A stretch of DNA of 64,000 nucleotides, taken from positions 62,001-126,000 of the forward strand of contig CAOLHI010000561.1 in NCBI GenBank assembly GCA_948474755.1. Reading direction: 5' to 3'. Positions within the stretch are counted from its first letter, which is position 1; each line of letters opens with the position of its first letter. The translations under genes and the position numbers were made by a program. This document shows, one piece after another, positions 48,894-59,770 of the stretch. This stretch comes from Ctenosaura bakeri (Eukaryota; Chordata; Lepidosauria; Squamata; Iguanidae). Below the pieces are notes generated by a model. The model ran no database searches. It was not told the origin of the DNA and saw only the letters and a program-made list of their open reading frames with translations.

Positions 48894-49609
48894 GTAACCA
48901 TTGTAGATATCTCTCTGTTCCCCTTGTGAAATCTCTGAATTTTCTCTCTCTCCTTTTTGATGCTAATGCCATTAGTAATAAGTTTAAATATGGGAGATTC
49001 AGGCTGAGCATAAAGAAGAATTTCAAAACGTTGAGTTCTTTGCCATTGCACTACAGGTATGTCTCAGTTAATGAAGTTGATGTGTTCATAGGCTTTAATT
49101 CTTTAACAGAAAATTTGATACCAGAGGCAGAAATAGCATGGAAAGTGTAGGTAGAGGCTCCTAAACTACAATAAGGAAGAGCAGATGAGCATTTCCTTGC
49201 AACTTTTTATCCAAAAGCTAACCATATTCACACATGAAATGAAACAATAAGGTCAGTTAAGCCTTGCATAAGTGAAGAAAAGCATTTTCATTATTTAATG
49301 CAGATATGCTGATGAAGCCCAACAATCTGTGTTTCTCCAGTTCTTCTTCACCATCTTCCTAGGGCCAGTGCTTCTTAAAACACACACTCACACACAAACA
49401 CACACACACACATAAAAATAAAAAACCCAGAAACTTTCAGCTACACAGAGGACAAAGAGGAAAGGTGTCCATAAAAAGACATTGTAAAAAGGAGTTTCTT
49501 TGTCAGAAGTTTTGTTAACTGAGGTATGCCAGTATAAACATGTAACAGTTTAATCCAACTAACACTTGACAAGACCATTTTTAATGTATCAGTATCAATA
49601 TGACTACAT

Positions 49610-49790
49610 TTATTACATTTATTTATTACATTTATATCTCTGTGAAGAGGTCAGCATGGTGTACATGACTTGAAAACACTCCTCTAAGGTAAATTAGGTA
49701 AAGCGACCTGGCTGAGAGATAGCAACTGGTCCAAAGTCTTATCCTCCTTCATGGCTGAGCAGGGATTTGAAGCTGACCAGAGAGTGACTT
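49610..49790 (-). mobile_element. SINE fragment, minus strand
   Basis: TTTATTACATTTATATCTC opens the tail side, then AGGTAAATTAGGTAAAGCG, TGGCTGAGAGATAGCAACTG and ATGGCTGAGCAGGGATTTG, which is the reverse complement of a Sauria-type tRNA-derived SINE body and B-box region. The head is not recognisable. Confidence 0.6.
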
Positions 49791-51372
49791 AGCACATCTT
49801 CGCTCATCCCATTTTAGCCTTGTTTGGGCATCCCACATTTTCTTCAACATGGTAGCAGGGGAGCAGCTAGCCCCACTCCCTCATATGGAAAGTGATGTGT
49901 CTGAAGACAGCAGGCTTTCCACATGAGCAAAAGCTCAAGAAGAGTATATCAATCAACAGGAAGTCAAATAATTAAGTACTTGGGTATAAGTTTGAATTGA
50001 ATTAACCAGTATTTTTTACTCTTCCATTCAGTTCTGATGTAGATATTAATGTTTTAAAATAATTTGATAATTCAACCGCTTTGGACCAATTTGGGTTTAG
50101 TTCAGACAGATCCAGATATTGACTTTTTAAAATGGCCTGATAGCTGTTGCAGCCAATTGGATGGTTGTCATTTCAGACAGATAATCATAACAAAGTCTTT
50201 CAGGCCTGTATCGTCACTTACAACATAATGAATGATTAACATTTAATTGGAGAAAAATGTTTTTAAAAATGTTTTTTATGTATGTTTCTCCTGGAGATAT
50301 CTGTCCAAACATCTACCTAACAGATCAATTCTATGTAAACATACATAGATGTAAGCCCCCTATGTCCAATGTGACTTACTATCAGACAAGTGGGTACAGT
50401 CTAAATTTTACAATCTAAAAGAAGAAAATAGTTTTTATTTCCCAGAGTGTTCTTTCTGTACTGACATGTAGAGCAGGAACAATTTTTCTTGCTAATTTTT
50501 ATCATTTAAGTCTTGTTGTCTTGGGGTTTTCCAATAATGTTCTATGCCTTTTTATCATCTGTGCAAGGCTAATTCCAGCACAATATATTTACTTTATCAG
50601 TTGCATATGATAGGGTGTAGTAAAATGGAGAAAAGTAAGTGTCATAATGTCAGCATGTAAGTCTTTTGCAGTTTGAATAATTTAAAATCATTAACTTTTT
50701 AAACAGTAACTTGTTAACATTGTCACACATTATTTAAAGAGTAATGCATTGATATAATGTTGCTAGTGTATTGATAAAATGTTACTGCTGCATTACTTTT
50801 TAGTTATACCATCATTATCAACATCAATGCAATTAGCAATAATATATAATATGCTAATATATTTTATCATGTTATAAAATAATATAATTAAAATTTAGAA
50901 ATGACCCAAATCCCCTAAAATGGTGCCCTGCAACATTTTAGGAGTACTGAATAAAGATTATTTGCAGCACCAAAAAAAGTAAGGCTCTTTCCAGGGCCTG
51001 CTGAAGGCGATTGAACTTTCATATTCAAATGTCTCAGACCTCTGAGGAACATATATCAAGAATAAGCAAGACATAAGCAAGTTCGTGCCTTGCCAATAAG
51101 CTCTGAGTTGCATCTACCTAACCACAATCGGAAGCAGCCAATAAATTAGATGGAGGTTGATCTAACTCAACCAATTTGTATGTCTTATTATGCCTCCTAC
51201 TGTTAAGTGCTTCATCAAATGAATCCATCAAAGAACCAATAAGATGTGATTCTTATGATTCTCATATTCAAGGGGATAAGCCAGATCTGTCCTACAGAAG
51301 AAGCAGTCAACCATTTTTATCAGAGGAAATGTAGGTATTCGACCTGTTACGTGGATTTAAGACTTGTTTTTG
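49791..51372. other. AT-rich non-coding DNA
   Basis: No gene. The part from about 50440 to 50700 is free of recognisable repeats and has varied composition; it could be conserved regulatory DNA. Around 50740-50890 the sequence is almost only A/T with short imperfect repeats. Confidence 0.4.
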
Positions 51373-51602
51373 TTTAGTGTGTTCAAGTCATTTCCAACTT
51401 ATGGAAACCTTAAGATGAGCCTATTACGGGGTCTTTTTAGCAAGATTTGTTCAAAGGAAGTTTGCTTTTGCCTTCCTCTGAGGCTGAGAGAGTGAGACTT
51501 GCCCAAGGTCACCCAGTGGGTTTTCATGGCCAAGTAGGGATTCATACCAGGTTCTCCAGAGCCATAGGCTAACACTCAAACCATTACACCACATTAGCTA
51601 TC
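51373..51602 (-). mobile_element. tRNA-derived lizard SINE, minus strand
   Basis: Reads in reverse order: CATTTCCAACTTATGGAAAC, AGCAAGATTTGTTCAAAGG, TTGCCTTCCTCTGAGGCTG, CCCAAGGTCACCCAGTGGG, then CAAACCATTACACCACATTAG as the reverse complement of the A-box head. Nearly full length. Confidence 0.85.
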
Positions 51603-51639
51603 TGACAAACTTTTGTACTACAAGTTGTTTTAGCTATTT

Positions 51640-51736
51640 TGTTTTCACTTGTATTTTAAACTGCTTTGAGTCCTATTCTGAGAGAGAGAGGTGGGAAATA
51701 AATAAAATAAATAAAATAAAATAGATAGATAAATAT
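51640..51736 (+). mobile_element. LINE 3' tail
   Basis: AAACTGCTTTGAGTCCTATT, then AGAGGTGGGAAATAAATAAA with following AAATAAAATAGATA repeats, is a standard reptile non-LTR tail. It directly follows the SINE at 51373-51602. Confidence 0.55.
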
Positions 51737-51919
51737 GGAAGACACTCCAAATCAGAATTTCTATCTATGAGCCTGGTTTGTAGCCATCATCATGTCTTGT
51801 GGCAGTGAATTCCATATGTATGTATGCATTTAAAATGTATAGATTGCTGGCCATAAGAATACCATAGTGGGTGCACAGCATAAAACTCACATATATAACA
51901 TACAAAGGATGGATGGAGG

Positions 51920-52400
51920 GAGATCAGGCAGGTAGGCAGACAGGCAGAAAATAATATATGGAAATCAGACACCTCAGGGGAAAATGTGTGAAAAGACAGT
52001 AGCATGAGTCTTGTGTGTTTGGGGGCAAGTCCTGCTCTGTATGAAATAACACACCAGCACACAGGTATGAATGGAAAAGTAAGGCCACAACTTGTATTGA
52101 GTACAGCTGCTTGATAGGGTTGGCACATGCATGGGTCCAGATCCAGGTATTGACCAACTTGCCTCATTGTTAATCAGTGAGCCTGACCATCTGGCCCATG
52201 CCAGATCCAGCAGGATGGCAGGTGTGGGATCCACATGTGTGGTCTCCTGCCACCAAGAGGTGCAGAAATAAGTCCACCCCCAAGCTGAGCATGAACATTT
52301 CTGCCCCATATAAGGGAGAAGAGTTGGGGAAGGAGTGCAGGAAGGTAGGCAGGCAGGCAACAAGATAATTGGACACCTCAGCGAAAAATGTATGAAAAGA
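51920..52400. repeat. Unnamed repeat with two direct copies of about 70 bp
   Basis: 51922-51996 (GGCAGGTAGGCAGACAGGC, then CACCTCAGGGGAAAATGTG) recurs at 52335-52399 (AGGTAGGCAGGCAGGCAAC, then CACCTCAGCGAAAAATGTA) in the same direction, 413 bp away. The intervening part has GGTATTGACCAACTTGCC and CATCTGGCCCATGCCAGATC. No coding content. I cannot name the family. Confidence 0.55.
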
Positions 52401-53823
52401 ATGTATTAGAACATATTCTAAGGTAATACTATGTCTTAATACTAACAGAGAGGGTGTTCTTTGAAGGTACCACCACAATACTAAAAGCACTATCATTAAC
52501 ATTAGCCATAATGTGGCTCTTTCTTGTGTATGTCATGACTGAGAGAATTTCTATGAAAGGAAACATACAGATTTTATATCAATAACAAAATCTTAAACTT
52601 ATGCTACACGAAGAATTGCTTCTTTTTGTCTCTTCTGAATCTTCTGCCAATTAATTTCATTGGTTGATTTGTTTGATTTCTTTACACCAGGCATAACAAA
52701 TTTTGGTCAAGGGTACATCTAGACTTATTAAACAGACCAGGAAGTCTCAGATTTTTTGTTCCTGTTCTTTCCAATTTTATTCTGAAGATCCATACCCATT
52801 TTGTTTACCTCAGAATATTTTCAGGCAGTATAATCTGAGATTTTTTTATACCAACTGCCCAGGTCAGTTTATTTAACCCAGCATAAAATTGGAAAGAAAA
52901 AAAAAGGCCAAATGATCAGTCTCATTTTAAAATCTAATTTTAAATATTAATTTCAACTCTCAAGATTTTATGTAGAGTATATACCAACAGATCTAATACA
53001 TTTTGAAGTCCATAGTCACCAGAAAAGAATATTTTGACTATGAAACTATCAGAAGCAAGCATCCTTCTATATTGAGTTTTTCCCCTGTACTGTGGCCCGA
53101 CAGATCAATAGATTGTAGCTTCCTGAATGAAAATACATGACTATGTATCCTAAGAAATCACTAAAATCTCCTTCCCACCTTATTTCCCAAAATTATGTAA
53201 TTGGAAATAAATGCCATTTAAATAAATGGCCACAATGTTTTTATTGGTAGGTTGACAGTAATATGTAACATAATGAATAATATGTGATATTGTCCAAATT
53301 AACAGGCTGTGTTTCTGAATGCTATGGTGGTTAGTTAAAGAAACCATTCAATAAAATCCTTAAATCTTTTTTCTTTTCCTTCCCTTTGAAAGTATTTAAT
53401 TTTTAATATATTCTTAGCTGAAAGAATATTCTTCTTAGCTCTTCCCATCATTCTATTTAGAGATTATATATAAAAGCGAACAGTTAATGTACCAGATCTT
53501 TTTATAAATTTACATGAGAAGTTGTTATACTGGCTTCATCTGTAATGTTATCAGCAGAAGAGATCAACTGATGCCTAATTATGTAACAATTTCTATTTTT
53601 CTATTTTCTTTTTCTATTTTTGAATGGCAAAGACTATTGTTCTCTTAAGTTTGCTATGAAAACTTGGTGGTGACAATGAAGATCTCCTCCACAGTCAACA
53701 ATAAGCAAGTTATGTTGATTTTTTATTGCCCATTCTTTGATTTGATCCTTTTATTTTATGAATATTATGTTAGGAATATATTTGTCTGTCCATTTGTCCA
53801 TGTAGGCATTGAGCCTGCTGAAG
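52401..53823. other. AT-rich non-coding DNA
   Basis: No gene or named repeat found. The TTTTTCTATTTTTCTATTTT run near 53590 is a low-complexity tract. Confidence 0.45.
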
Positions 53824-54130
53824 TTTTTTTTTTTAATTTATTTTTATTAAAATTTTTCATTCTTACAGGCATAAGCTCATAAGACTTGTTAATGTTTACA
53901 ATATAGAATATACTATAACATACCATAATATACAACATATAATATACTCTTTTGACATGTTCATAAGACCTGTTCATAAGACCTGTTATTATTTACAGTA
54001 TATAATATACTATAATATACTACAATATACAACATATAATATAATAATATAATAATACCTATTTATAATATAATTATATAATATAATAATAATAATATAT
54101 AATATATAATAATATAATGTATAATATACT
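53824..54130 (-). mobile_element. Probable L1 3' tail grading into AT-rich tandem repeat
   Basis: A T-run followed by AATTTATTTTTATTAAAATT is how an L1 poly-A end looks on the plus strand; compare 42525-42560. It passes into tandem phrases such as AATATACTATAATATACTAC and a local duplication of ATAAGACCTGTTCATAAGAC (about 53961-53985), then nearly pure A/T to 54130. Confidence 0.5.
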
Positions 54131-54170
54131 CTTTTGTATGATGTAAATTAAATTAACATAGCTCTCTATT

Positions 54171-54560
54171 TATCATTAAGATCCTCAGGGGAGGGCTTTC
54201 TCTTGGCTCCCACGATCATCAGAGACACATTTAATAAGGAGAGAATCTTCTCAGTGGTTGCTCCCAGGTTGTAGAATTCCCTCCCATAGGAGGTTCAGCT
54301 GACCCGCTCTTTGCTGCCTTTTCACTTTTAGGCAAATACCTTTTTGTTTAGATAGGACTTTGGCTGTTAACTGGTTATGGTAGAAGGGTCTTATAATGGA
54401 GTGTGCTGTACTTCTGTCTTCTTTACTATGTTTTAAATGTCTTTCAAACTGTTTTAATAGGATTTATGTTTTTAAAACTTTTCTGTTACTTGGATTTTAG
54501 CTGCACTTCGTTTTAATCTATTTTGTAGGCCACCTTGGGTCCCATATCAGGAGAAAGGTC
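54171..54560 (+). mobile_element. LINE 3' UTR (CR1/L2-like)
   Basis: TCAGTGGTTGCTCCCAGGTT, GTAGAATTCCCTCCCATAGG, TAGGCAAATACCTTTTTGTT and finally GTAGGCCACCTTGGGTCCC lie in the order of the 3' UTR of reptilian CR1/L2 LINEs. No coding sequence precedes it. Confidence 0.65.
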
Positions 54561-55010
54561 AAAATTATTTCATTATTTTATTCAAATGCATCCTGCCTTT
54601 TCCCCAGTAAAAGAACTCAAGGTGTCTCACAATTTATTAAAAATTATACAGATTGAAAATGATACAAAAATATCATTAAAAAGTATATATATAAAAGTTA
54701 CTTTAAAAGCAATTAAGCAATTTATACAGTCAAAACTATGAACATTCATTAAAAGACTGGATATAAACCAAGCCCATCCCAGTCATCTTCTAAAAGCCTG
54801 ACAGCATGAGAATTTTTTGACTTGCTGGTGGAAAGAGAGCAAGAAGGGCACCATCCTAGACTCCCTAGGGAGGGTATTCCAAAGTCTGGGAGCAGCCACC
54901 AAAAGACCATCTCCCTTTTCACCACCAGATGAGCCTAAGTAAGTGGTGGGATGGAGACAGGTTTGAATATAAATTGAATGAATGAATGCTCCATCCTCAG
55001 CCCACTTGCC
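54561..55010 (-). mobile_element. LINE 3'-end fragment, minus strand
   Basis: Starts with the backward tail (ATGCATCCTGCCTTTTCCCC, then AACTCAAGGTGTCTCACA), continues AT-rich, then shows TAGGGAGGGTATTCCAAAG and GGAGCAGCCACCAAAAGACC, the same type of sequence as 3607-4030. It is joined head to tail with the opposite-strand LINE end at 54560. Confidence 0.55.
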
Positions 55011-55267
55011 TTAGTCTGATGGGAAAAAGGAATCTTTCTGGAAAAATGCTCCTACCTCACACCATAATGTGACTTAACATTGTCATTTTTTGATAACAAT
55101 GTTTTATTCAGCATGATGGATCTCCTAAAAGAGTTTGTTATGTCCATAAATGCACAGTTATGATGAGAGACTACAGATGCTCGTGGATAGTTTATGTAAT
55201 GGAAGTGTGAGAGTAAGACCTTGGAGTCCCATTTCAAACAAGTGGGGCGAATAGGACTGCAGGGCTC

Positions 55268-56020
55268 TGTTACCCTGTTTTCTGGGGGTCCCGGGAGGGA
55301 TACCTAAATGCACTCTCAATTATATAAGTTGGGGAAATTAGCCAAGAGCACAAGCTAGCAATGCGAGAGGCAGGACAATGGAGTGAGATCTTTTACCCAG
55401 TGTCTACGGGGTCAGGCCAAGTCAAGGAGCACACAGAATAATTGTGATCTTTATTAAAATACAGTCAGTGTATGCAGCACACTCACACAGATACCTATAG
55501 AAATAAAGGTTGGAGTGGGATAGAGGGATTTTTAAGAGGAATTGTTGGTTTGGGCAATACTACACCTGTCCTGAAGCCCGGGTAGTCTGCAATAGGAGTT
55601 CAAAGATATGGAGTCTCAGTACGTGGGACTGAGGGGAAGGCTCGCCAAACAAAGCGGCAGCAAGGCAGGATGGAAGTCGAGAGCGATCCAAAGAAGCTCA
55701 CAAAATCAAGGGTTTTTATAGGGAGAAATGTAGCCACAGACTAGTCTGTACTTGGGGAAAACAATGAGTTTCGGGCTGGAGACAAAGCCTCCGAAAGGTC
55801 AGAATTTAGCATGATTGAGCTAGGTCCGAATTGACAAAGGAGTAGACGGTATGCAAACGCAGAGTGCTAACAGTAGAGTATTCTCTTATCAAGCCTCCTT
55901 CTCGGGACAGGGAATTCTTTGTAAGTAGCATGCATACATAATAGAGTACATGCCTTTGAGGTCTCCTGAAGCAGCGGGACGGCTATTTCTGGCCAGCCTG
56001 TATTATGTTGGAATATTACA
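55268..56020 (-). mobile_element. Probable solo LTR
   Basis: The stretch begins TGTTA and ends TTACA, giving the TG...CA ends expected of an LTR. Read on the minus strand it has TATAAAAA (55720-55713) and, about 260 bases later, AATAAA (55455-55450), so U3 is about 300, R about 250 and U5 about 170 bases. Neither a primer-binding site nor a polypurine tract adjoins it and no gag/pol frame is near, which suggests recombination to a solo LTR. I could not find a clear flanking target duplication, so the ends and class (endogenous retrovirus or Gypsy-like) remain uncertain. Confidence 0.5.
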
Positions 56021-56339
56021 GCAATTAGTGGCCGTGCCTGTCTGTGAGCTTGTCAGGGGGACCACGCAGACACGTGGAGAGGGATGGTAGAAGAAAGTCA
56101 AATTATTGATATCAAAGTGATATCTAATATCGCCCCAAGTGCGGCTTAGGAGCTGCAGTAACAGCTCTGTGCCTTCTTTCAGCCGGGTGGAAGAACAGGC
56201 AAGTCTAACACCTATGAGAAATGGTCTGTTTGCTTTTGTTGTTGAGTTTGACTTATGGCAAGGTTGCTCATATCTTGCAGACTCAGGATCATGGCTTCCT
56301 TGATTGAGTCTATCCATCTATAACTCAGTGCCTTTCTTT
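56021..56339. other. Non-coding stretch, possible further repeat
   Basis: ATTGATATCAAAGTGATATC (56103-56123) is a local inverted repeat. No gene. The neighbourhood is packed with transposons, so an unrecognised repeat is likely. Confidence 0.35.
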
Positions 56340-56576
56340 TTTTTATTATTATTATTTATTTGTATCCCGCCTCTCCATATGGATCGAGGCGGCGAACAAC
56401 TTACAAATAGCATGTATTTCGAAACATTTCTATACATGCCCCCAACAAGCTGGGTACTCATTTTACCGACCTGCGAAAGGATGGAAGGCTCAGTCAACCC
56501 TGGAGCCTGGCAGGATCGAACTCACAACCTTGTGGCTTGCAGTACTGACATTTAACCACTGCGCCACCAGGGCTCC
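56340..56576 (-). mobile_element. tRNA-derived SINE, second family
   Basis: TTATTTGTATCCCGCCTCTC is the backward tail, GACCTGCGAAAGGATGGAAG the body, GGATCGAACTCACAACC the reverse complement of the B box, and CCACTGCGCCACCAGGGCTC the reverse complement of a GGTGGCGCAGTGG A-box head. The head differs from the 5951 family. Its 5' end abuts or overlaps the MITE at 56575. Confidence 0.8.
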
Positions 56577-56766
56577 CTTTCTGCCTTACACTGTTATAGT
56601 GCAATTATTTCACTTTCTATGGAATCCTGGGGTTTGTAGTTTTGGGAGAGGCATTTAGAATTCTCAGCCAGAGAACTCTTTGGCCACAGTAAACCTCAAA
56701 CCCCAGAATTCTACAGGTTGTTGAAAGTGGAATAATAGCACTATACTAGTACAGTGCAGAAAGGCC
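56575..56766. mobile_element. Foldback MITE, family B copy 6
   Basis: CTTTCTGCCTTACACTG and TACAGTGCAGAAAGGCC are inverted partners; the left GGCC is lost or merged with the neighbouring SINE. Inner arms TGGAATCCTGGGGTTTG and CAAACCCCAGAATTCTA pair well. Confidence 0.85.
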
Positions 56767-57034
56767 CTCAGTCTTTTACCAAACATTATTGTCTTTTCTA
56801 GTGAGTCATGTCTTCTCATGATGTGGCGAAAGTATGACAGCCTCAGTTTAATCAACTTGGCTTCTAGGGAGAGTTCAGGCTTGATTTGTTGTAGGACCCA
56901 TTCATTTGTCTGTTTAAGAATCCACAGTATCCATAGAAGTCTTCTCCAGCACCACATTTTGCTTAACACTAACAGTATTTCATTTATGTTACCCTTGCTT
57001 TTTCCCTGGTGAGCTCAAATTGACTTCAAACTTG

Positions 57035-57090
57035 AGAAGTTCCAGCTGGCTTGAGGCCCATTTGTGGGTGAAAGGCAAGATACAAATCAA
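57035..57090 (+). mobile_element. LINE 3' tail
   Basis: GAAAGGCAAGATACAAATC and AATGAATAAATG form a decayed non-LTR tail. Confidence 0.4.
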
Positions 57091-57329
57091 ATGAATAAAT
57101 GTTAAAAATTATATTATTAAGATTGGAGCAGAGTTTGGAAATGTTACTTTTTTTGACTGCTGGTCATACTGCCTGGGGTATTCTGGGAGTTTTCATTAAA
57201 AAAAAGTACTGTTTCTATACTTCGGATCTCAATTTTTTATTTAATGCCAAGAAGATGAAGAAGCAACATCCCATTACCTACAGGAGTTTAGAAGGACAAC
57301 ATCAATAATAAAACTCAGAATCACAAAGT

Positions 57330-57435
57330 GTTCAAAGTAGCTACAGGATTGGGTTCCCAGATCTCAGGACCAGACCTTTGTCTCTGGTACTCATATCAAA
57401 CAAGCAGGATGATTAAGACTGCAGGGCAGACAGAA
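57330..57435. repeat. Copy of the sequence flanking the LTR
   Basis: CATATCAAACAAGCAGGATG, then AAGACTGCAGGGC, matches 55230-55265 (CATTTCAAACAAGTGGGGCG, then GGACTGCAGGGC) with substitutions. Both may come from an amniote MITE whose end reads as a backward AATCCTAT. Confidence 0.4.
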
Positions 57436-57940
57436 TCTTAGTATTAGAGGTGTGTGTGTGTGTTATCGTGTGCTGGTGGCTAGTGGCTTCCAGTCCTGGG
57501 GGCCGCTTTGCGGCAGGTGTTACAGACTCTTTCCTTCTACCTCATAAATTGCTAAATAAGATACTACAGGACTGTTGCTTTGTAGTTTTTCTTAACTGTC
57601 TCCACCTTTCTTACCATATTCTAAATGACTGATGCTGAAATGATTTCCTTTTTTTTTTTGGTCTGAGACATACATGTGGATTGAATCATTCTTAGCAAAA
57701 AGCAAGATACTGAGCATCTCTGCCTAATATTTTTTCTTCTTAAAAAAATCTCAATTTGTTTCTTTCTCATGCTTTCTTTCCCTTTTTTACCCCATAGACA
57801 CATCTGGTGAACCATCTTTTACTTCTTCCCCTCTCTTATCCTGTTTCTCCTTCTCCCTTCTCTCCAAACCCTGCCCATACTCATTGTCTCCTGCATCCTC
57901 TAATTCTCCTGGCTATATCTGTCTTCTCCCTCTTTCTCTT

Positions 57941-58000
57941 TCTTCCTTCCTTCCTTCCTTCCTTCCTTCCTTTCTTTCTTTCTCTCTCTCTCTCTCTCTC
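57941..58000. repeat. (TTCC)n/(TTTC)n/(TC)n pyrimidine tract
   Basis: Tetranucleotide TTCC units pass into TTTC and then a TC run; the flanks from 57830 to 58110 are also pyrimidine-rich. Long all-serine/leucine/proline open frames here are artefacts of the tract. Confidence 0.9.
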
Positions 58001-58291
58001 ATCCCCATTCTTTCCATACTCCCCTCCATTTCCTCCAGCTACATCATCTTCCTTCCATTTCCTTTTCCTTGCTTCTCTCCTTCTGTATCTCTCTAATTTT
58101 TTCTCCTTGCCTCCCTCCTTGAACTCATGCCTGGGGTATCTGCAATTCTCAGCATTTCAAACTTGTAAGTGCCATTAAATTCAATAGGGTTTGCTTTGTA
58201 GCAGTCATGTATACATAGCGTTACTTTGTTGAGCTATCATCATCATCCCCCCTTTCCCAAATAAGTTGGTGATTATTAGTTGCATAATTAG

Positions 58292-58708
58292 GGCCATTTC
58301 CGCACATTGTCTGCTCTCATTGTCCGCCCATCATAATCCCAGCTGTGCCTTTGCCAAGAAAGGAGTGCAAGGGGAGAGATTCCCTCCACACCTGGCCAGC
58401 GCTCTGCAGAAGGGAGTGCAGGTGACATCCACCTGGCTGCTGAGTGCAGCCAGGCTCTTTCCCATGCTGCTCTTGGGAAGGAAGTGCCTCCATTGTGGTT
58501 TCTGCCCTTCCGCGTGGCAGGGAAGGATGGGAGCATCACGCGGTCACGGGCACTTAACGGACTTAATCTGTTAAACAAATATCCCACAATCATGATGACT
58601 GAAGGTGGGATGGCAGTGGGACCATAATGACATTGTGCAGAAGCACAGCCTGCAGACTGCTGCCGTCACATCCCCATAGCGGGACTACGACAATATTCAG
58701 AAATGGCC
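58292..58708. mobile_element. GC-richer TIR element, family A-like copy 5
   Basis: Starts GGCCATTTCCGCACATTG and ends TATTCAGAAATGGCC. Flanking triplets are TAG and TAT, similar but not identical. The ends look intermediate between families A and B. The inside has CTGGCCAGCGCTCTGCAG and CTCTTGGGAAGGAAG but lacks the stem core of family A, and the frames across it (about 100 codons) resemble no protein. Confidence 0.65.
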
Positions 58709-59495
58709 TATAATGTGATGATTACTATCTTGGGGATAAGGGAGGATTCCACAACCTCACTGGAAAGATAGGAGTGGGGAAAAGAAAAAGAAAAAAGTGC
58801 CTGATCGGGGGGGGGGTAATGGAGTTGGCATTTTAAAACAACCTGGTTTTGCTTAGGAAAAAATATTTGTTTGAGGTACAGTTCATATACATTAAAACCA
58901 GCAGCAGAGCTTGGAGTATGTGGAGGGGGGGCAGGGCCGTGGTTCATGAGGGCATTGCCACAGCATATGGGGGCATGGCTACAAGCTGGGACACCTCCAA
59001 AACATTGCCGCCTGGGGCAAACTGCCCCTATCACCCCCCTATCCCTACACAACTGATTAAGACCAGTGCTTGCAAAAATGATTTTAAAAAAAAACACCAA
59101 GACCACTTTGTTTTTTTCTGTTTGGTGAAGAGCTTGGAATACTTTCTTTGGTTAGACCAAAACTCTCATGTGTTGTTAAAATCAGTTACTGTGAATTCGT
59201 TAAGAACAAAGCTTGGCAGCTTTCTTTTGTTGAACTACAACTCCCATATGTCTTTATAAGCAGTGCTTGCAATGTTGTGAGAAATGTAATGGTAAAAGTT
59301 TGTTGTTGTTGTTTTTTCTGTTCAATACAAAACTTGGAAAACATTTCCAACAAGACAAATGCATTCTTATTTGTGGTACTCAGGGTTCTTCACTTGAACT
59401 ACCTTGGTTAATGCTTAATTTGTCACATCAATGGGATCACCAGGGCCCACTCCACTTTGATGTCATTAGGATCAATCTCTTGTAATATTGTTGCT
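58709..59495. other. Non-coding stretch left of the L1
   Basis: A G-run lies at 58808-58817. 58900-59035 (GCAGGGCCGTGGTTCATGAG, GCCTGGGGCAAACTGCCCC) looks like part of an old repeat, and GAACTACAACTCCCATATG at about 59231 is a phrase shared with hAT-type elements. No gene. Confidence 0.4.
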
Positions 59496-59770
59496 GGGGA
59501 GGAGCCAACTACGATGGCAGAGAGAGGCTAAATATTCGACTCCCGGAACAGATGATTATAAAATAATTCCAGAAGCCTTTTTCAAAACAAAGAAAGAATG
59601 TGAGTAATTAATTGAATAATGTGGGAAAGAATGTAAGATAAGATGGTGGATTGGTTTCGATTCTTCTCCAACTGGAGGGAAAATAAAAGACTCTGTTTAA
59701 ACTGCAAATAACTGTTGAAACGGACGAGAGCAAAACAGTTTTTTTCCCCCCTTTGTGGTCCTTGAGATAT

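Noticed and set aside
5951..51602. CRISPR-like array of spaced repeats
   Set aside because: The recurring units are dispersed SINE and MITE copies in both directions, far apart and diverged; the window is vertebrate DNA.
51790..52363. Overlapping Cys/Leu/Ser-rich minus-strand open frames (125-129 codons)
   Set aside because: They run over the unnamed direct repeat, overlap one another in different frames and have no recognisable domain.
57807..58178. 123-codon Ser/Leu/Pro open frame
   Set aside because: It is a translation of a pyrimidine microsatellite.
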